A DNA stretch of 39,131 nucleotides. Origin: Shewanella xiamenensis (lineage in GTDB: Bacteria; Pseudomonadota; Gammaproteobacteria; Enterobacterales; Shewanellaceae). Under the pieces are notes generated by a model. It was given only the letters and a program-made list of their open reading frames with translations, did not search any database and was not told where the DNA came from. Each line of letters opens with the position of its first letter. Position 1 is the first letter of the stretch. The stretch spans positions 1-39,131 of the forward strand of contig NZ_BMOP01000005.1 of NCBI RefSeq assembly GCF_014647135.1. The letters run 5' to 3'. Below, one piece after another: positions 25,278 through 33,711 of this stretch. The position numbers and the translations under genes were made by a program.

Positions 25278-27245
25278 TTAAGTACCCGCTTTTTGTAGCT
25301 TTTGCTTGATATCGGCGTATCTACATTTTTCCAAACGTCCGAAGCCTTGGAGTTTGCGAGCTTGCAAACGAGTCAAGATAGGTTGAGTCAGGCCTGCTAA
25401 AAACTGGCATTGGGTATCTAAGGACAAAGGTGCTAAGCCTTTGGCTTCTGCTGCGAGTTTTAACTCGTTTAAATCGGCACAAATTTGCGTATCATCAGGC
25501 CATATTGGCTCTTCAGAATAGGTCAATTTAGCCACTCGGCCACGACAAACACTGCAATGACCACAGGATTTGGGTGCTGCATTATCGTCAAAATAGCGAG
25601 CTAAATTGTAATTTAAGCAAGTCGTTAGCTCAAAAAATCGTACTAACTGTGCAATGCGAGCAATTTCTTTTACTTCTTTATCAGCAAAGTATTGATAGAG
25701 CTGCTCTGCTCGGTTTTCCAGTACTAAGCCTTGTTCATCGACTTGATAGACATCGGTGACTTGCTTTGCTTCTAATTCAATGAGTTGCTGACTCGCAAGA
25801 TATTCTAACGCAGCCATTACTCTAGTCCGTTCAGCCCCCGTAGCCTGATACAGTGAAGAAAAATCCAAACTGCCCCAAATGCGCTTCATTTGGGTGTGGG
25901 CGAAAATATCGGTTAAAAATGCCTGCCGTTCGGGTGAAAACTGATGCAAAAATTGCTCTTGCGGCACAATAAAACGGTAACGAATATCGGCGTAATAGGC
26001 ATAAAGTGGTTTGATGATGCCTTGCATTTCAAGCTGCACGAGTAACGTTTTCAGAGGGAGTTGTCTAATATTACTCACAGTTGACAGTTGATGAAGTTGC
26101 AGTTCCCAACGTCCATTGTGGGTTTCTTCGCGAATGTGATTAATTACAGCCTTAATACTTGCCAGTTCAGGCGTATCGCCATAAACAAAGTTTTCGACAG
26201 TGTTGATCCCATCCAAATTGGCTAAAGTGACGCAATGGGAAAGTTGTCCATCACGCCCTGCGCGGCCAATTTCTTGGCAGTAATTTTCAATAGATTTTGG
26301 TAAGTCATAGTGGATCACAAAACGAATATTGCTTTTATCAATCCCCATTCCAAAGGCGATGGTCGCAACAACGATGTTGATATTGCCCTGCATAAAGTCC
26401 TGCTGAATTTGCTGGCGTTTCTCATCCTCAAACCCAGCATGATAGGCGCTTGCTTCAAATCCCATACGGCAAAGTTCAGCGGCCACCTCCTCAGCCGTAT
26501 GCTGTAAAGTCACATAGACAATTCCTGCACCGATAACATGTTGTAACTGCTGTTGTAGTGCGGCCAACTTGTGTTGACTTGCTACAGGTAGTACTGTCAA
26601 GTCGAGGTTAGCACGATAAAAGCCTGTTTGAACAATGTGTTGTGGCTTAATATCAAAACGCGCCGCCATATCAAGCTTTACTTTACGTGTTGCAGTGGCC
26701 GTGAGTAACAGCACCAATGGAATCGCTAATTCGCGCCGATAATCGGGGAGTTTTAAATAATCGGGGCGAAAATTATGTCCCCATTCTGAGATACAGTGTG
26801 CTTCATCAACAACTAGCATAGAGATCGGAATTGATTGAATAAATTGCCTAAATCGCTCATTTTTAAATCGCTCCACCGAAACCATTAGCAATTTTAACTC
26901 GCCTGAGCGAGCCTCACGCATCACCTGTTGAGTCATTTCTGGTGTTAAGGTCGAATCAATACTCGCCGCTTTAATGCCTTTCTGTTGTAAAAAACTTAAT
27001 TGATCTTTAATCAAAGCCAACAATGGCGAAACCACTAAGGTTAAATGGGGAAGTTGTAGCGCGGTAAATTGATAGCAGAGCGATTTTCCTGAGCCAGTAG
27101 GAAAAATCGCCAGGCTCGACTGGCCAGCTAATAGCTGAGAGATAACCTCACCTTGACCCTGTCTAAATCCTGCAAAGCCAAATTGTTGCTGTAATAGTGG
27201 TATCAAGGTTGATACATCATCGGGTTGAGGTGCTGAATAAGACAT
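25278..27245 (-). CDS. RecQ-family ATP-dependent DNA helicase
   Basis: A 655-residue superfamily 2 DNA helicase. Motif 0 is FGFAGFRQGQGEVI, Walker A FPTGSGKSLCYQ, motif II VVDEAHCISEWGHNFRPDY (with the aromatic-rich RecQ loop), motif III LTATAT, and motifs V and VI VATIAFGMGIDK and QEIGRAGRDG. A zinc-binding RQC part is shown by CLNYNLARYF and SCGHCSVCRG. Beyond it the C-terminus holds about 80 residues that do not look like an HRDC domain. The start MSYSAPQPDD follows AAGGAT by about 8 nt, whereas the upstream in-frame ATG does not. It differs from standard RecQ in the tail, so it is a family member and not called recQ. It unwinds DNA in repair or recombination. Confidence 0.88.
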   Translation of the reverse strand: MSYSAPQPDDVSTLIPLLQQQFGFAGFRQGQGEVISQLLAGQSSLAIFPTGSGKSLCYQFTALQLPHLTLVVSPLLALIKDQLSFLQQKGIKAASIDSTLTPEMTQQVMREARSGELKLLMVSVERFKNERFRQFIQSIPISMLVVDEAHCISEWGHNFRPDYLKLPDYRRELAIPLVLLLTATATRKVKLDMAARFDIKPQHIVQTGFYRANLDLTVLPVASQHKLAALQQQLQHVIGAGIVYVTLQHTAEEVAAELCRMGFEASAYHAGFEDEKRQQIQQDFMQGNINIVVATIAFGMGIDKSNIRFVIHYDLPKSIENYCQEIGRAGRDGQLSHCVTLANLDGINTVENFVYGDTPELASIKAVINHIREETHNGRWELQLHQLSTVSNIRQLPLKTLLVQLEMQGIIKPLYAYYADIRYRFIVPQEQFLHQFSPERQAFLTDIFAHTQMKRIWGSLDFSSLYQATGAERTRVMAALEYLASQQLIELEAKQVTDVYQVDEQGLVLENRAEQLYQYFADKEVKEIARIAQLVRFFELTTCLNYNLARYFDDNAAPKSCGHCSVCRGRVAKLTYSEEPIWPDDTQICADLNELKLAAEAKGLAPLSLDTQCQFLAGLTQPILTRLQARKLQGFGRLEKCRYADIKQKLQKAGT

Positions 27246-27320
27246 TGAAAAATCCTTGTACCCTATCATATAGACAGGGTCTGCGACTGAAGAAATGCTG
27301 AGAACGATTAGACCTTGTCG

Positions 27321-27641
27321 CTATGACTTTCTGGCTAAATATAAATTGATAAATGCGGTGAGCTTATCGTTAAAGACCTCTTCAAATGTATCGAGATCTT
27401 GACCTAATGTATTGAAGTATTGGGAAACTTGAGAACGTGATAAATTTTTATGATCAACCGTGTATTCCATTTCTGGCATGGTTTTATCGTAACGAGGCAC
27501 TAAGGTCCACGTCACTAAATCAACAGCAAAATGCTTCATGGCCTGCTGTGCTAAGGTACAAAAAGCTTCAATATGTTCGCGGCCATCTGGCCCGAGACAA
27601 CCAGGTTCAACTCGGCAAAGTACTGATAGCTTTTTGGGCAT
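27321..27641 (-). CDS. Small conserved protein of unknown function
   Basis: A 106-residue protein with three cysteines near the N-terminus, in LCRVEPGCLGPDGREHIEAFC. The text VTWTLVPRYDKTMPEMEYTV and KNLSRSQVSQYFNTLGQDLDTF suggests a small alpha/beta fold; the Cys pattern CxxxPGC hints at metal or thiol chemistry but is unproven. AAGGAA lies about 9 nt upstream of the ATG, a good ribosome site. It lies between the helicase and a possible DNA-binding protein in an AT-rich stretch that also holds a tyrosine recombinase. I do not recognise a named family. Confidence 0.6.
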   Translation of the reverse strand: MPKKLSVLCRVEPGCLGPDGREHIEAFCTLAQQAMKHFAVDLVTWTLVPRYDKTMPEMEYTVDHKNLSRSQVSQYFNTLGQDLDTFEEVFNDKLTAFINLYLARKS

Positions 27642-27799
27642 ATTATTTCCTTATGTCACACACTTCTGCTAGAAGCATTGTCCAACGTTGTACGATTAAC
27701 GCCAGCGTCATCGCTAACTTAAGTTTAGTTTACGTCACTAAACCAAAAAGTCACGTATTGAAGATGGTAAACATAGCCGTTGGTTGATATGAACATTAT

Positions 27800-28300
27800 T
27801 TAAAAGGTTTCTTCTTCATTTGCGGCAGAAACAGTAGCGGCATGTTCTGATAATAACGTATCGAGTGCTTGATCAAAACTATCTAAACGCTCAAGTTCCA
27901 TATAACGCTTTAAGCGTAAGATAATATCCTTGCTAACTTCGATGTGGGACTTTTTCTGACGCTTTTTTATCTGGGAAAGTTCTTTGCGAACCATGCGCCA
28001 TCCTAAATCACTAAAATATTGATTCAGCATTCGATTCACTTGCTGTAATTGAACATCTACCGTTTGATTTTTCTTACGTAATTGAACCAGTATATTTATG
28101 TTAGCGATTAACTCAGTATAACTTGCAGGTGAATGCATCAATAAGTTAAACCATCCTGCCTTTTCCCCGACCACATCTGGATGAACCATACGATAAATTA
28201 ACGGTAAGGCAAATACTAATTCTGCTTTATCCAATAACCGTAATTTTCGCCCCGAGGTTGGTGCTTCTTGATGATATTCCCAAAAATAGGCTGTCGTCAT
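27800..28300 (-). CDS. Unknown protein with possible ribbon-helix-helix C-terminus
   Basis: A 166-residue basic protein. The first 100 residues are helical and unfamiliar, for example LRLLDKAELVFALPLIYRM and YTELIANINILVQLRKK. The last 45 residues, IKKRQKKSHIEVSKDIILRL, then KRYMELERLDSFDQALDTLL, have the layout of a ribbon-helix-helix DNA-binding unit: a short strand after a basic stretch, then two helices with a turn between. This resembles the C-terminal half of the macrodomain protein MatP in shape, but I cannot align it with confidence. The start has no clear ribosome site. It faces away from the recombinase and is separated from it by 593 nt of repeat-bearing DNA, so it might bind those repeats. 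Confidence 0.5.
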   Translation of the reverse strand: MTTAYFWEYHQEAPTSGRKLRLLDKAELVFALPLIYRMVHPDVVGEKAGWFNLLMHSPASYTELIANINILVQLRKKNQTVDVQLQQVNRMLNQYFSDLGWRMVRKELSQIKKRQKKSHIEVSKDIILRLKRYMELERLDSFDQALDTLLSEHAATVSAANEEETF

Positions 28301-28363
28301 TTATGCAAAACGTGTTGTTAACGGATAAGCCCATGATAACGATAAACACCATAAAATAAAAGA

Positions 28364-28562
28364 ATGGTTACACCATTTTATCGATCGTTTTTGCTATAAC
28401 CTTCTTCTCGCTTAAAAGCTGTACGGTTAAGGCGGAGGTTCATCTTGGTAATCATGGCTAATATTATGTTTTTAAAAGACTAAATTTTAACCAGCTCAGC
28501 CCCAGCAATCATTCTGTCTTAAATTTAGTCAACATTAATCATCAATAAAATGGTGTAACCAT
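28364..28562. repeat. 18-bp inverted repeat pair
   Basis: ATGGTTACACCATTTTAT at 28364-28381 and its exact reverse complement ATAAAATGGTGTAACCAT at 28545-28562 are separated by 163 nt. The inner core ACCATTTTAT recurs once more, in the left copy's orientation, at 29997-30006 directly after the recombinase gene. The arms may be protein-binding sites. Confidence 0.75.
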
Positions 28563-28802
28563 ATTTAAATATTTTAATTAATCCTCACTACTTTATGGCA
28601 AGCATTTAATATCAAATAGAGTGTTTTATCGCCAACAGTAAGTTCAACGCCATTTATGGAATAATATTTAAGCAATAATGTGAATCACGGTAAATGATGG
28701 TTGAATTTTCATATAAAAATAAATTTCACTCTATTTTGCCCTAGCCCTCTCTAAACTGTTTTATTTATAACCTATTTGTGCATTTTAACCTCATATAACT
28801 CG

Positions 28803-28836
28803 ACTACCAGTGATAATGACGATTATCACTGGTAGT
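28803..28836. repeat. 34-bp palindrome, possible recombinase core site or operator
   Basis: ACTACCAGTGATAA and TTATCACTGGTAGT form perfect 14-bp arms around the spacer TGACGA. The geometry (arms of 13-14 bp, short spacer, 34 bp in total) is that of a tyrosine recombinase core site such as loxP. No T-run follows, so it is not a terminator. It lies 57 nt upstream of the recombinase start codon and touches the place where a -35 box would be, so autoregulation is equally possible. Confidence 0.6.
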
Positions 28837-28853
28837 AATAGCAAAGATTTACG

Positions 28854-28859
28854 TATAAT
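28854..28859 (+). promoter_or_regulatory. Probable -10 box of the recombinase gene
   Basis: A perfect TATAAT lies 34 nt upstream of the ATG at 28894. No good -35 is present at the expected spacing; that zone is covered by the right arm of the palindrome. Confidence 0.45.
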
Positions 28860-28893
28860 TGCGCCAGTTTTATCGGCAGTGAAAATCGCTCTA

Positions 28894-29997
28894 ATGTCAA
28901 AAACGAATCGATTTTATCCAATAGATGTTAATCAGCAACCCGTAGGGGTAAACACTCATTTAACAAAGAAACTTACACAAGCTGATAATGCATTTTTTGA
29001 AGAAAGTGCACTTCCCCAATCTGTGCATAATGACTTTTATAATGCAGCAGCCGAAACAGAATTTGAAATATCCAGCAATACTCGCCGTGTATACCAAACG
29101 AGCTTCAGTCTATTTGCACAATATTGCTTAGAACACAGATTACAATCATTACCGACTGATCCAAGAAGCGTTATTTCTTTTATTGGTCATCAAAAAGAAT
29201 TGCTAATGGCCGACACTGGGATGCAGCTTTCTAAGCAAACCTTAACCACTCGGTTAGCCGCGATTCGTTACTATCACATACAAGCGGGTTTTCCGTCACC
29301 CACTGAGCACCCGCTGGTGCTCAGAGTCATGCGCGGTTTGAGTCGTAATCACAATCGCCGAGTGCAAGATTATGATCAACAACCGATAATGTACGATGAA
29401 GTAGAGTTACTGCTCCAAGCGGTTGAGCAACAACCTCATCCTCTGCTGCGTTCAAGGGATAAGGCTATTATTCAACTCGGTTTACAAGGAGGATTTCGCC
29501 GTTCTGAGTTGGCGAATTTGAAGGTGCAATATTTAAGTTTTATGCGGGATAAATTAAAAGTACGCCTGCCATTTTCTAAAAGTAATCAGCAAGGATTAAG
29601 AGAATGGAAAAATTTACCTGATTCTGAACCTTTCGCCGCTTATCATGCAGTAAAAGCATGGTTACATGAAAGTCAGATTAGTGATGGGCATTTATTTCGC
29701 TCTATCTCTCGTGATGGAAAAACCTTAAGACCTTATCAAGTGAAAGATAATAACAAGTCCAATACCACATTTAACCGAAATAGTGGATTCTTAAATGGAG
29801 ACGATATTTATCGAATTATCAAACAATATTGCGTAAAAGCAGGATTACCCGCTCAATACTACGGCGCACATAGTTTACGCAGCGGATGCGTAACACAACT
29901 ACATGAAAACAATAAGGATACACTATATATCATGGCACGAACTGGTCATACGGATCCGCGTTCATTGCGCCATTATCTAAAACCGAAAGAAGATTAA
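28894..29997 (+). CDS. Tyrosine recombinase (phage-integrase family)
   Basis: A 367-residue site-specific recombinase. A SAM-like core-binding domain spans about residues 45-150 (NTRRVYQTSFSLFAQYCLEH, then TTRLAAIRYYH). The catalytic domain has the first Arg in GGFRRSELANL, the beta-hairpin Lys near PFSKSNQQG, His and Arg in GAHSLRSGCV, His in RTGHTDPRS and the nucleophile Tyr in LRHYLKP, so the active site is complete. The start MSKTNRF is preferred: the longer GTG frame would run through the 34-bp palindrome and across the promoter. About 45 extra residues precede the core-binding domain. There is no adjacent tRNA or prophage gene, so it is not a usual phage integrase. Its partner sites are probably the repeats upstream. 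Confidence 0.88.
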   Translation: MSKTNRFYPIDVNQQPVGVNTHLTKKLTQADNAFFEESALPQSVHNDFYNAAAETEFEISSNTRRVYQTSFSLFAQYCLEHRLQSLPTDPRSVISFIGHQKELLMADTGMQLSKQTLTTRLAAIRYYHIQAGFPSPTEHPLVLRVMRGLSRNHNRRVQDYDQQPIMYDEVELLLQAVEQQPHPLLRSRDKAIIQLGLQGGFRRSELANLKVQYLSFMRDKLKVRLPFSKSNQQGLREWKNLPDSEPFAAYHAVKAWLHESQISDGHLFRSISRDGKTLRPYQVKDNNKSNTTFNRNSGFLNGDDIYRIIKQYCVKAGLPAQYYGAHSLRSGCVTQLHENNKDTLYIMARTGHTDPRSLRHYLKPKED

Positions 29998-30173
29998 CCA
30001 TTTTATTAGTCCATAATTCACAATACTGTATTTGAAATATTTTTAAGTTAAGTCTTGCAAATGTTTATGGTTAGTCATTGCAGTATTCCTGTAATATAAA
30101 TGCCGTTTTGGTGTCATATAAGTACTTTAGGCTAAGTCACGAAATTAATTATCCGTACTAGCTGGAGTAAAAT

Positions 30174-32231
30174 ATGAGCAAGGCTACCTTTGATCCTACA
30201 CGCTATAATAAAAGTAATAACGAACCTTTTAACCAAGTGTTGGATAAACATTTATCTCGTCGTAATTTTGTCAAAAGTGGATTAGGTCTTGGGGCAATGA
30301 CCGCTTTTACTGGCATGGGTTTAGTGGGATGTGGTTCTGACAATTCCTCCTCCCCCACCCCAGTTGATCCCGTGCCACCATTACCACCTAGCAAAAGTAG
30401 CGCTAAGCTTAACTTTACCTCAGTCAAAGGCGCACGTTTAGATGCTGTAGTCGTACCTGAGGGGTATACCGCCCAAGTCCTTGCACCTTGGGGGACACCA
30501 TTAAATTCTAAAGCTGCACCTTGGAAAGCGGATGGCAGTAATACCGCAGATGACCAAGCCAATGCTGTCGGTATGCACCATGACGGAATGCATTTTTTCC
30601 CATTGAATGACGCTGGTGATGATGGTTTATTGTGTATTAACCATGAATATATTGATGAAATAGCCCTACATCCCAATGGTCCAACGGTCGATGCAACAAC
30701 GGGATTACGAACCATTGTCGATGAAGTTCGCAAGGAAATTAATGCCCATGGAGTGTCAGTGGTTAGAATCAAATTGACGAATAATCAATGGGAAGTAATT
30801 TATAACGATCGTCATAATCGCCGTTTTACCGGCGCGACAGTAATGGATATCGCCGGCCCTCTAGCTTATTCTTCACTGCTTGAAACCCGATACTCCCCCG
30901 ATGGTAGCCAAGCTCGTGGTACTTTAAATAACTGTGGTAATGGTTATACCCCTTGGGGAACTTACCTCACATGTGAGGAAAATTGGCCTGAATATTTTGT
31001 TAACCGTGGCTCTCTCACTCCAGATCAAATTCGCATTGGGATCAGTAAAACCTCCAGTCGTTATGGCTGGGATGATCTTGCCGGCCAAGATGAAGAACGC
31101 CTTGATGAATTTAGCCGCTTTGATGTGACCCCAAAGGGAACGAGCGCGCAGGACGATTATCGCAATGAAGCCAATGGCCATGGCTATATCGTCGAAATAG
31201 ATCCATACAATCCCACATCCCGCGCAATTAAGCGCACTGCCTTAGGGCGTTTTCGTCACGAAGGTTGTACTTTTGGTAAGTTGAGCGAAGGTAAACCCGT
31301 GGTATTTTATTCTGGTCATGATGCGCGTTTTGAGTACCTCTATAAATTCGTGTCGGCAGCACCTTGGGACCCACAAGATGCCAACAGCAGCAATCGCCTT
31401 GAAGTTGGCGATAAATATATGAATGAAGGCACATTATATGCGGCTAAGTTTAGTGAAAATGGCGTTGGTGTGTGGCTACCGTTGACCTTAGCTAGCCAAA
31501 CGACTGATGGCAAAACCTTAGGTGACACCTTTGCAAGTCTGGCTGAGATTATTCTCAATACCGCTGGAGCAGCAGACTTACTGGGCGCAACGCCGATGGA
31601 TCGTCCAGAGTGGTGCGCAGTCGATCCTTTCACAGGTTCAGCCTATTTAACACTAACAAATAACTCGAAACGTACCGAAGCCAACCCCGCAAATCCAAGA
31701 TTGAAAAATAACTTTGGACATATTATTCGTTGGGATGAAGCTGAGAAAGAGACTGAATTTACCTGGGATATTTTTGTCTTTGGCTCACCAAGTGATGGTA
31801 ATGCCGAGACTAATTTATCTGGCTTAACGGATCTAAACCAATTTGCCAGCCCAGACGGCCTAGCCTTTGATAAACGCGGTATTTTATGGGTACAAACTGA
31901 TAATGGTGCTAAAGAAGTCGCAGAAGAGACTAACGATCAAATGCTGGCGATTGTCCCTTCGACGCTGCTTGATAGTGCCAATAAGCAAGCGAGTTTAACG
32001 AGCAATAACCAAATGGAGTTAAAACGCTTTTTTGTAGGTCCCAACGATTGTGAAGTCACAGGTTTTGCTATAAGCCCTGATTATACCTCGGTATTTGCCA
32101 ACATCCAGCATCCGGGAAACTGGCCTTATTCAAACAACGCTGCTGAAGTCACGCCAACAGGTGTCGTGCTTCGCCCTCGCGCGGCCACTGTGGTGATCCG
32201 TAAACTCGATGGCAAAGAAGTCGCCGTTTAA
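30174..32231 (+). CDS. PhoX-family (DUF839) phosphatase-like protein, Tat-exported
   Basis: A 685-residue protein of the PhoX/DUF839 beta-propeller family, whose characterised members are Ca/Fe alkaline phosphatases. The N-terminus has the twin-arginine motif LSRRNFVKSG, then a hydrophobic stretch ending in GLVGCGSDNSSS, which reads as a lipobox (LVGC). The mature protein is therefore probably a folded lipoprotein sent out by Tat, followed by a Pro/Ser-rich linker. Family motifs: CINHEYIDE, NNCGNGYTPWGTYLTCEENWPEYF, GRFRHEGCTFGK, YSGHDARFEYLYKFVS and SPDGLAFDKRGILWVQTDNG. A good AG-rich ribosome site (CTGGAG) lies before the ATG. Phosphatase activity is a family inference. It is monocistronic, ending in a terminator. 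No clear Pho box is seen. Confidence 0.85.
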   Translation: MSKATFDPTRYNKSNNEPFNQVLDKHLSRRNFVKSGLGLGAMTAFTGMGLVGCGSDNSSSPTPVDPVPPLPPSKSSAKLNFTSVKGARLDAVVVPEGYTAQVLAPWGTPLNSKAAPWKADGSNTADDQANAVGMHHDGMHFFPLNDAGDDGLLCINHEYIDEIALHPNGPTVDATTGLRTIVDEVRKEINAHGVSVVRIKLTNNQWEVIYNDRHNRRFTGATVMDIAGPLAYSSLLETRYSPDGSQARGTLNNCGNGYTPWGTYLTCEENWPEYFVNRGSLTPDQIRIGISKTSSRYGWDDLAGQDEERLDEFSRFDVTPKGTSAQDDYRNEANGHGYIVEIDPYNPTSRAIKRTALGRFRHEGCTFGKLSEGKPVVFYSGHDARFEYLYKFVSAAPWDPQDANSSNRLEVGDKYMNEGTLYAAKFSENGVGVWLPLTLASQTTDGKTLGDTFASLAEIILNTAGAADLLGATPMDRPEWCAVDPFTGSAYLTLTNNSKRTEANPANPRLKNNFGHIIRWDEAEKETEFTWDIFVFGSPSDGNAETNLSGLTDLNQFASPDGLAFDKRGILWVQTDNGAKEVAEETNDQMLAIVPSTLLDSANKQASLTSNNQMELKRFFVGPNDCEVTGFAISPDYTSVFANIQHPGNWPYSNNAAEVTPTGVVLRPRAATVVIRKLDGKEVAV

Positions 32232-32263
32232 TTTATCGACTAAAGCATCAGATAAAGCACATC

Positions 32264-32287
32264 AATCCCCTCACTCGAGGGGATTTT
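32264..32287. terminator. Terminator between phoX-like gene and tapT
   Basis: AATCCCCTC / GAGGGGATT with a four-base loop is followed by TT on the plus strand. It lies 33 nt after the stop of the PhoX-like gene and 8 nt before the end of the convergent gene. Confidence 0.7.
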
Positions 32288-32294
32288 CTGTAAA

Positions 32295-33056
32295 TTACAA
32301 CTCCAACGTCGCAGCGCGATACGCCACTTCAAAGGCATCGGTAAACTCGCTGATCGGTAGAATATCTTCACGGCAGCGACGATTGCGCCCAAGTAAAGAT
32401 GACTCGACAAAAAGATCGAACCAAGCGGTTAATGCTTTACCATTTGCCTCTTCACCCATCGCAGCCAATGCCAGTGAAGCAACTTCTGCCGTCCCCAATT
32501 GAAAATCGTGACTGCCCTTACGTAGTGCGTAAGTCGCTAACGTATTAGGATCAAAAGACAAGATAGGTAAATCTTGCAGATAAGCGCTTTTACGAAACAT
32601 TTTAATGGCTTCTCGCCAACTGCCATCGAGCATAATCAATAAAGGGCGTTTACCGTTCGCCAGCGTAGCCATGGGTACTTGGCTTAATACGGTTTGGCCT
32701 GGGTTAGCATATTGGGCGGGAAACACTAAAAACGGCTGATAATGCTCATTGCTTAACAGTGCTAGCATCTCAGCTGCTGGCTCGGTGCGCGACCACAGAA
32801 ACGCATAGGTATCCGGGATCAGATCCGCAATTAAGCGGCCACTATTGGTTGGCTTGATGACCTCGTCGTTATACATGATCAGCAGAAAGCTAGCCTGAGT
32901 GGTTAACTGCCTGCGCAGCGAACAAGTACAAAATTGCGCACCTAATAAACACAAAGGACAACGGATGAGTTTTTTGCCGCGAGCGCCAAAAGGCTTAGTT
33001 GAAATGGATTTGCGATATTCATATAAGCGATGTACAGCGTGTGGGGCAAGAGCCAT
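32295..33056 (-). CDS. tapT: DTW-domain tRNA acp3U modification enzyme TapT (YfiP)
   Basis: A 253-residue DTW-domain protein. The family transfers the 3-amino-3-carboxypropyl group from S-adenosylmethionine to uridine 47 of tRNA (E. coli TapT, formerly YfiP). A four-Cys cluster near residue 33 (RCPLCLLGAQFCTCS) is likely zinc-binding, and the active-site motif is LDGSWREAIKMFRKSAYL, with DGSW where many members have DGTW. IADLIPDTYAFLWSRTEP is strongly conserved. The start at 33056 (ATG) is preferred to a TTG nine bases upstream. It is monocistronic. The match to E. coli is continuous, so I am fairly sure. Confidence 0.85.
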   Translation of the reverse strand: MALAPHAVHRLYEYRKSISTKPFGARGKKLIRCPLCLLGAQFCTCSLRRQLTTQASFLLIMYNDEVIKPTNSGRLIADLIPDTYAFLWSRTEPAAEMLALLSNEHYQPFLVFPAQYANPGQTVLSQVPMATLANGKRPLLIMLDGSWREAIKMFRKSAYLQDLPILSFDPNTLATYALRKGSHDFQLGTAEVASLALAAMGEEANGKALTAWFDLFVESSLLGRNRRCREDILPISEFTDAFEVAYRAATLEL

Positions 33057-33356
33057 AGCAACCAATTCTCAATCAAACTCGTTTTAAAAGGCAGTACACA
33101 AGGTGTGCCATTATGCCGCGGAGGCGCAGTGTATCCTTTGGCCGATAAAGGTGCAATTGTGGAAGAGTAATAAAGTCTCATACTCAGGCAACTCGCTTTA
33201 GGACATTAAAGCGCGTTAGATTTAATGCACTAAAGGTGAGTCATAGCATTATCAAACTTATCAACCTGATTAGATTCGTTGGCTGATATCCACTAACATA
33301 GGCTTGCCATGGTGTTCACTCACCGACACGCAGCAAGTCCATCCGTGGATGCTCGA

Positions 33357-33376
33357 CCGCCCCGTCCATGGGGCGG
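33357..33376. repeat. GC-rich palindrome, REP-like
   Basis: CCGCCCC-GTCCAT-GGGGCGG, a 7-bp perfect stem, sits within ATGCTCGACCGCCCC...GGACGGCCG. A related hairpin GGCGGCA-TGGA-TGCCGCC with GTCGAGCCC after it occurs near the end of the window (39049-39066). Short GC palindromes in spacers of a genome that also carries a RAYT-type transposase fit REP elements. Confidence 0.45.
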
Positions 33377-33642
33377 ACGGCCGTCTCGCTAATCACCATA
33401 GCTAGCCTTTTTAGCATTAGCGTAATCTGTAAGTTTTAAATAAATACGAAACACGCTTTGGGACAAAACCTTGCTAGAGTTTTTACCCTAATTCATTGGT
33501 TTCGGATTAATATTTGTAAGGCGATTATTGAGCGTTAGTATTAAGCCCGATAAACAAGCCATCCATTTTCGTTGCATGAACTTAAGCGAATGATCTCCAA
33601 AAACTCATTTGGTCAAAACTCATAGCCGACTGAGCAGCACAA

Positions 33643-33711
33643 AACAGCAGAAGCGATCACTTGTGAACAGCGGAAGCGATCACTTGTGAACAGCGGAAGC
33701 GATCAATTGCG
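33643..33711. repeat. Three tandem copies of a 23-bp unit
   Basis: The unit AACAGCGGAAGCGATCACTT plus GTG is repeated three times without spacer (33643-33665, 33666-33688, 33689-33711). Copy 1 differs at one position and copy 3 at two. There is no spacer diversity, so it is not CRISPR; it is a small minisatellite. Confidence 0.85.

Larger units (their letters stand above)
28301..28893. other. Repeat-rich AT-rich spacer between the RHH-like gene and the recombinase
   Basis: No gene is seen. It contains an 18-bp inverted repeat (28364-28381 / 28545-28562), a 34-bp palindrome (28803-28836) and a TATAAT box (28854-28859), each listed separately. Base composition is clearly AT-rich. Confidence 0.6.

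Noticed and set aside
27642..27799. Integron attC-like site near the small unknown genes
   Set aside because: No paired R and L boxes with the GTT core could be placed.
30100..30173. Possible Pho box upstream of the PhoX-like gene
   Set aside because: Only one partial TGTCATA-like element is present, without a second direct repeat.
33643..33711. CRISPR-like repeats
   Set aside because: The copies are contiguous with no spacers and there are no cas genes.
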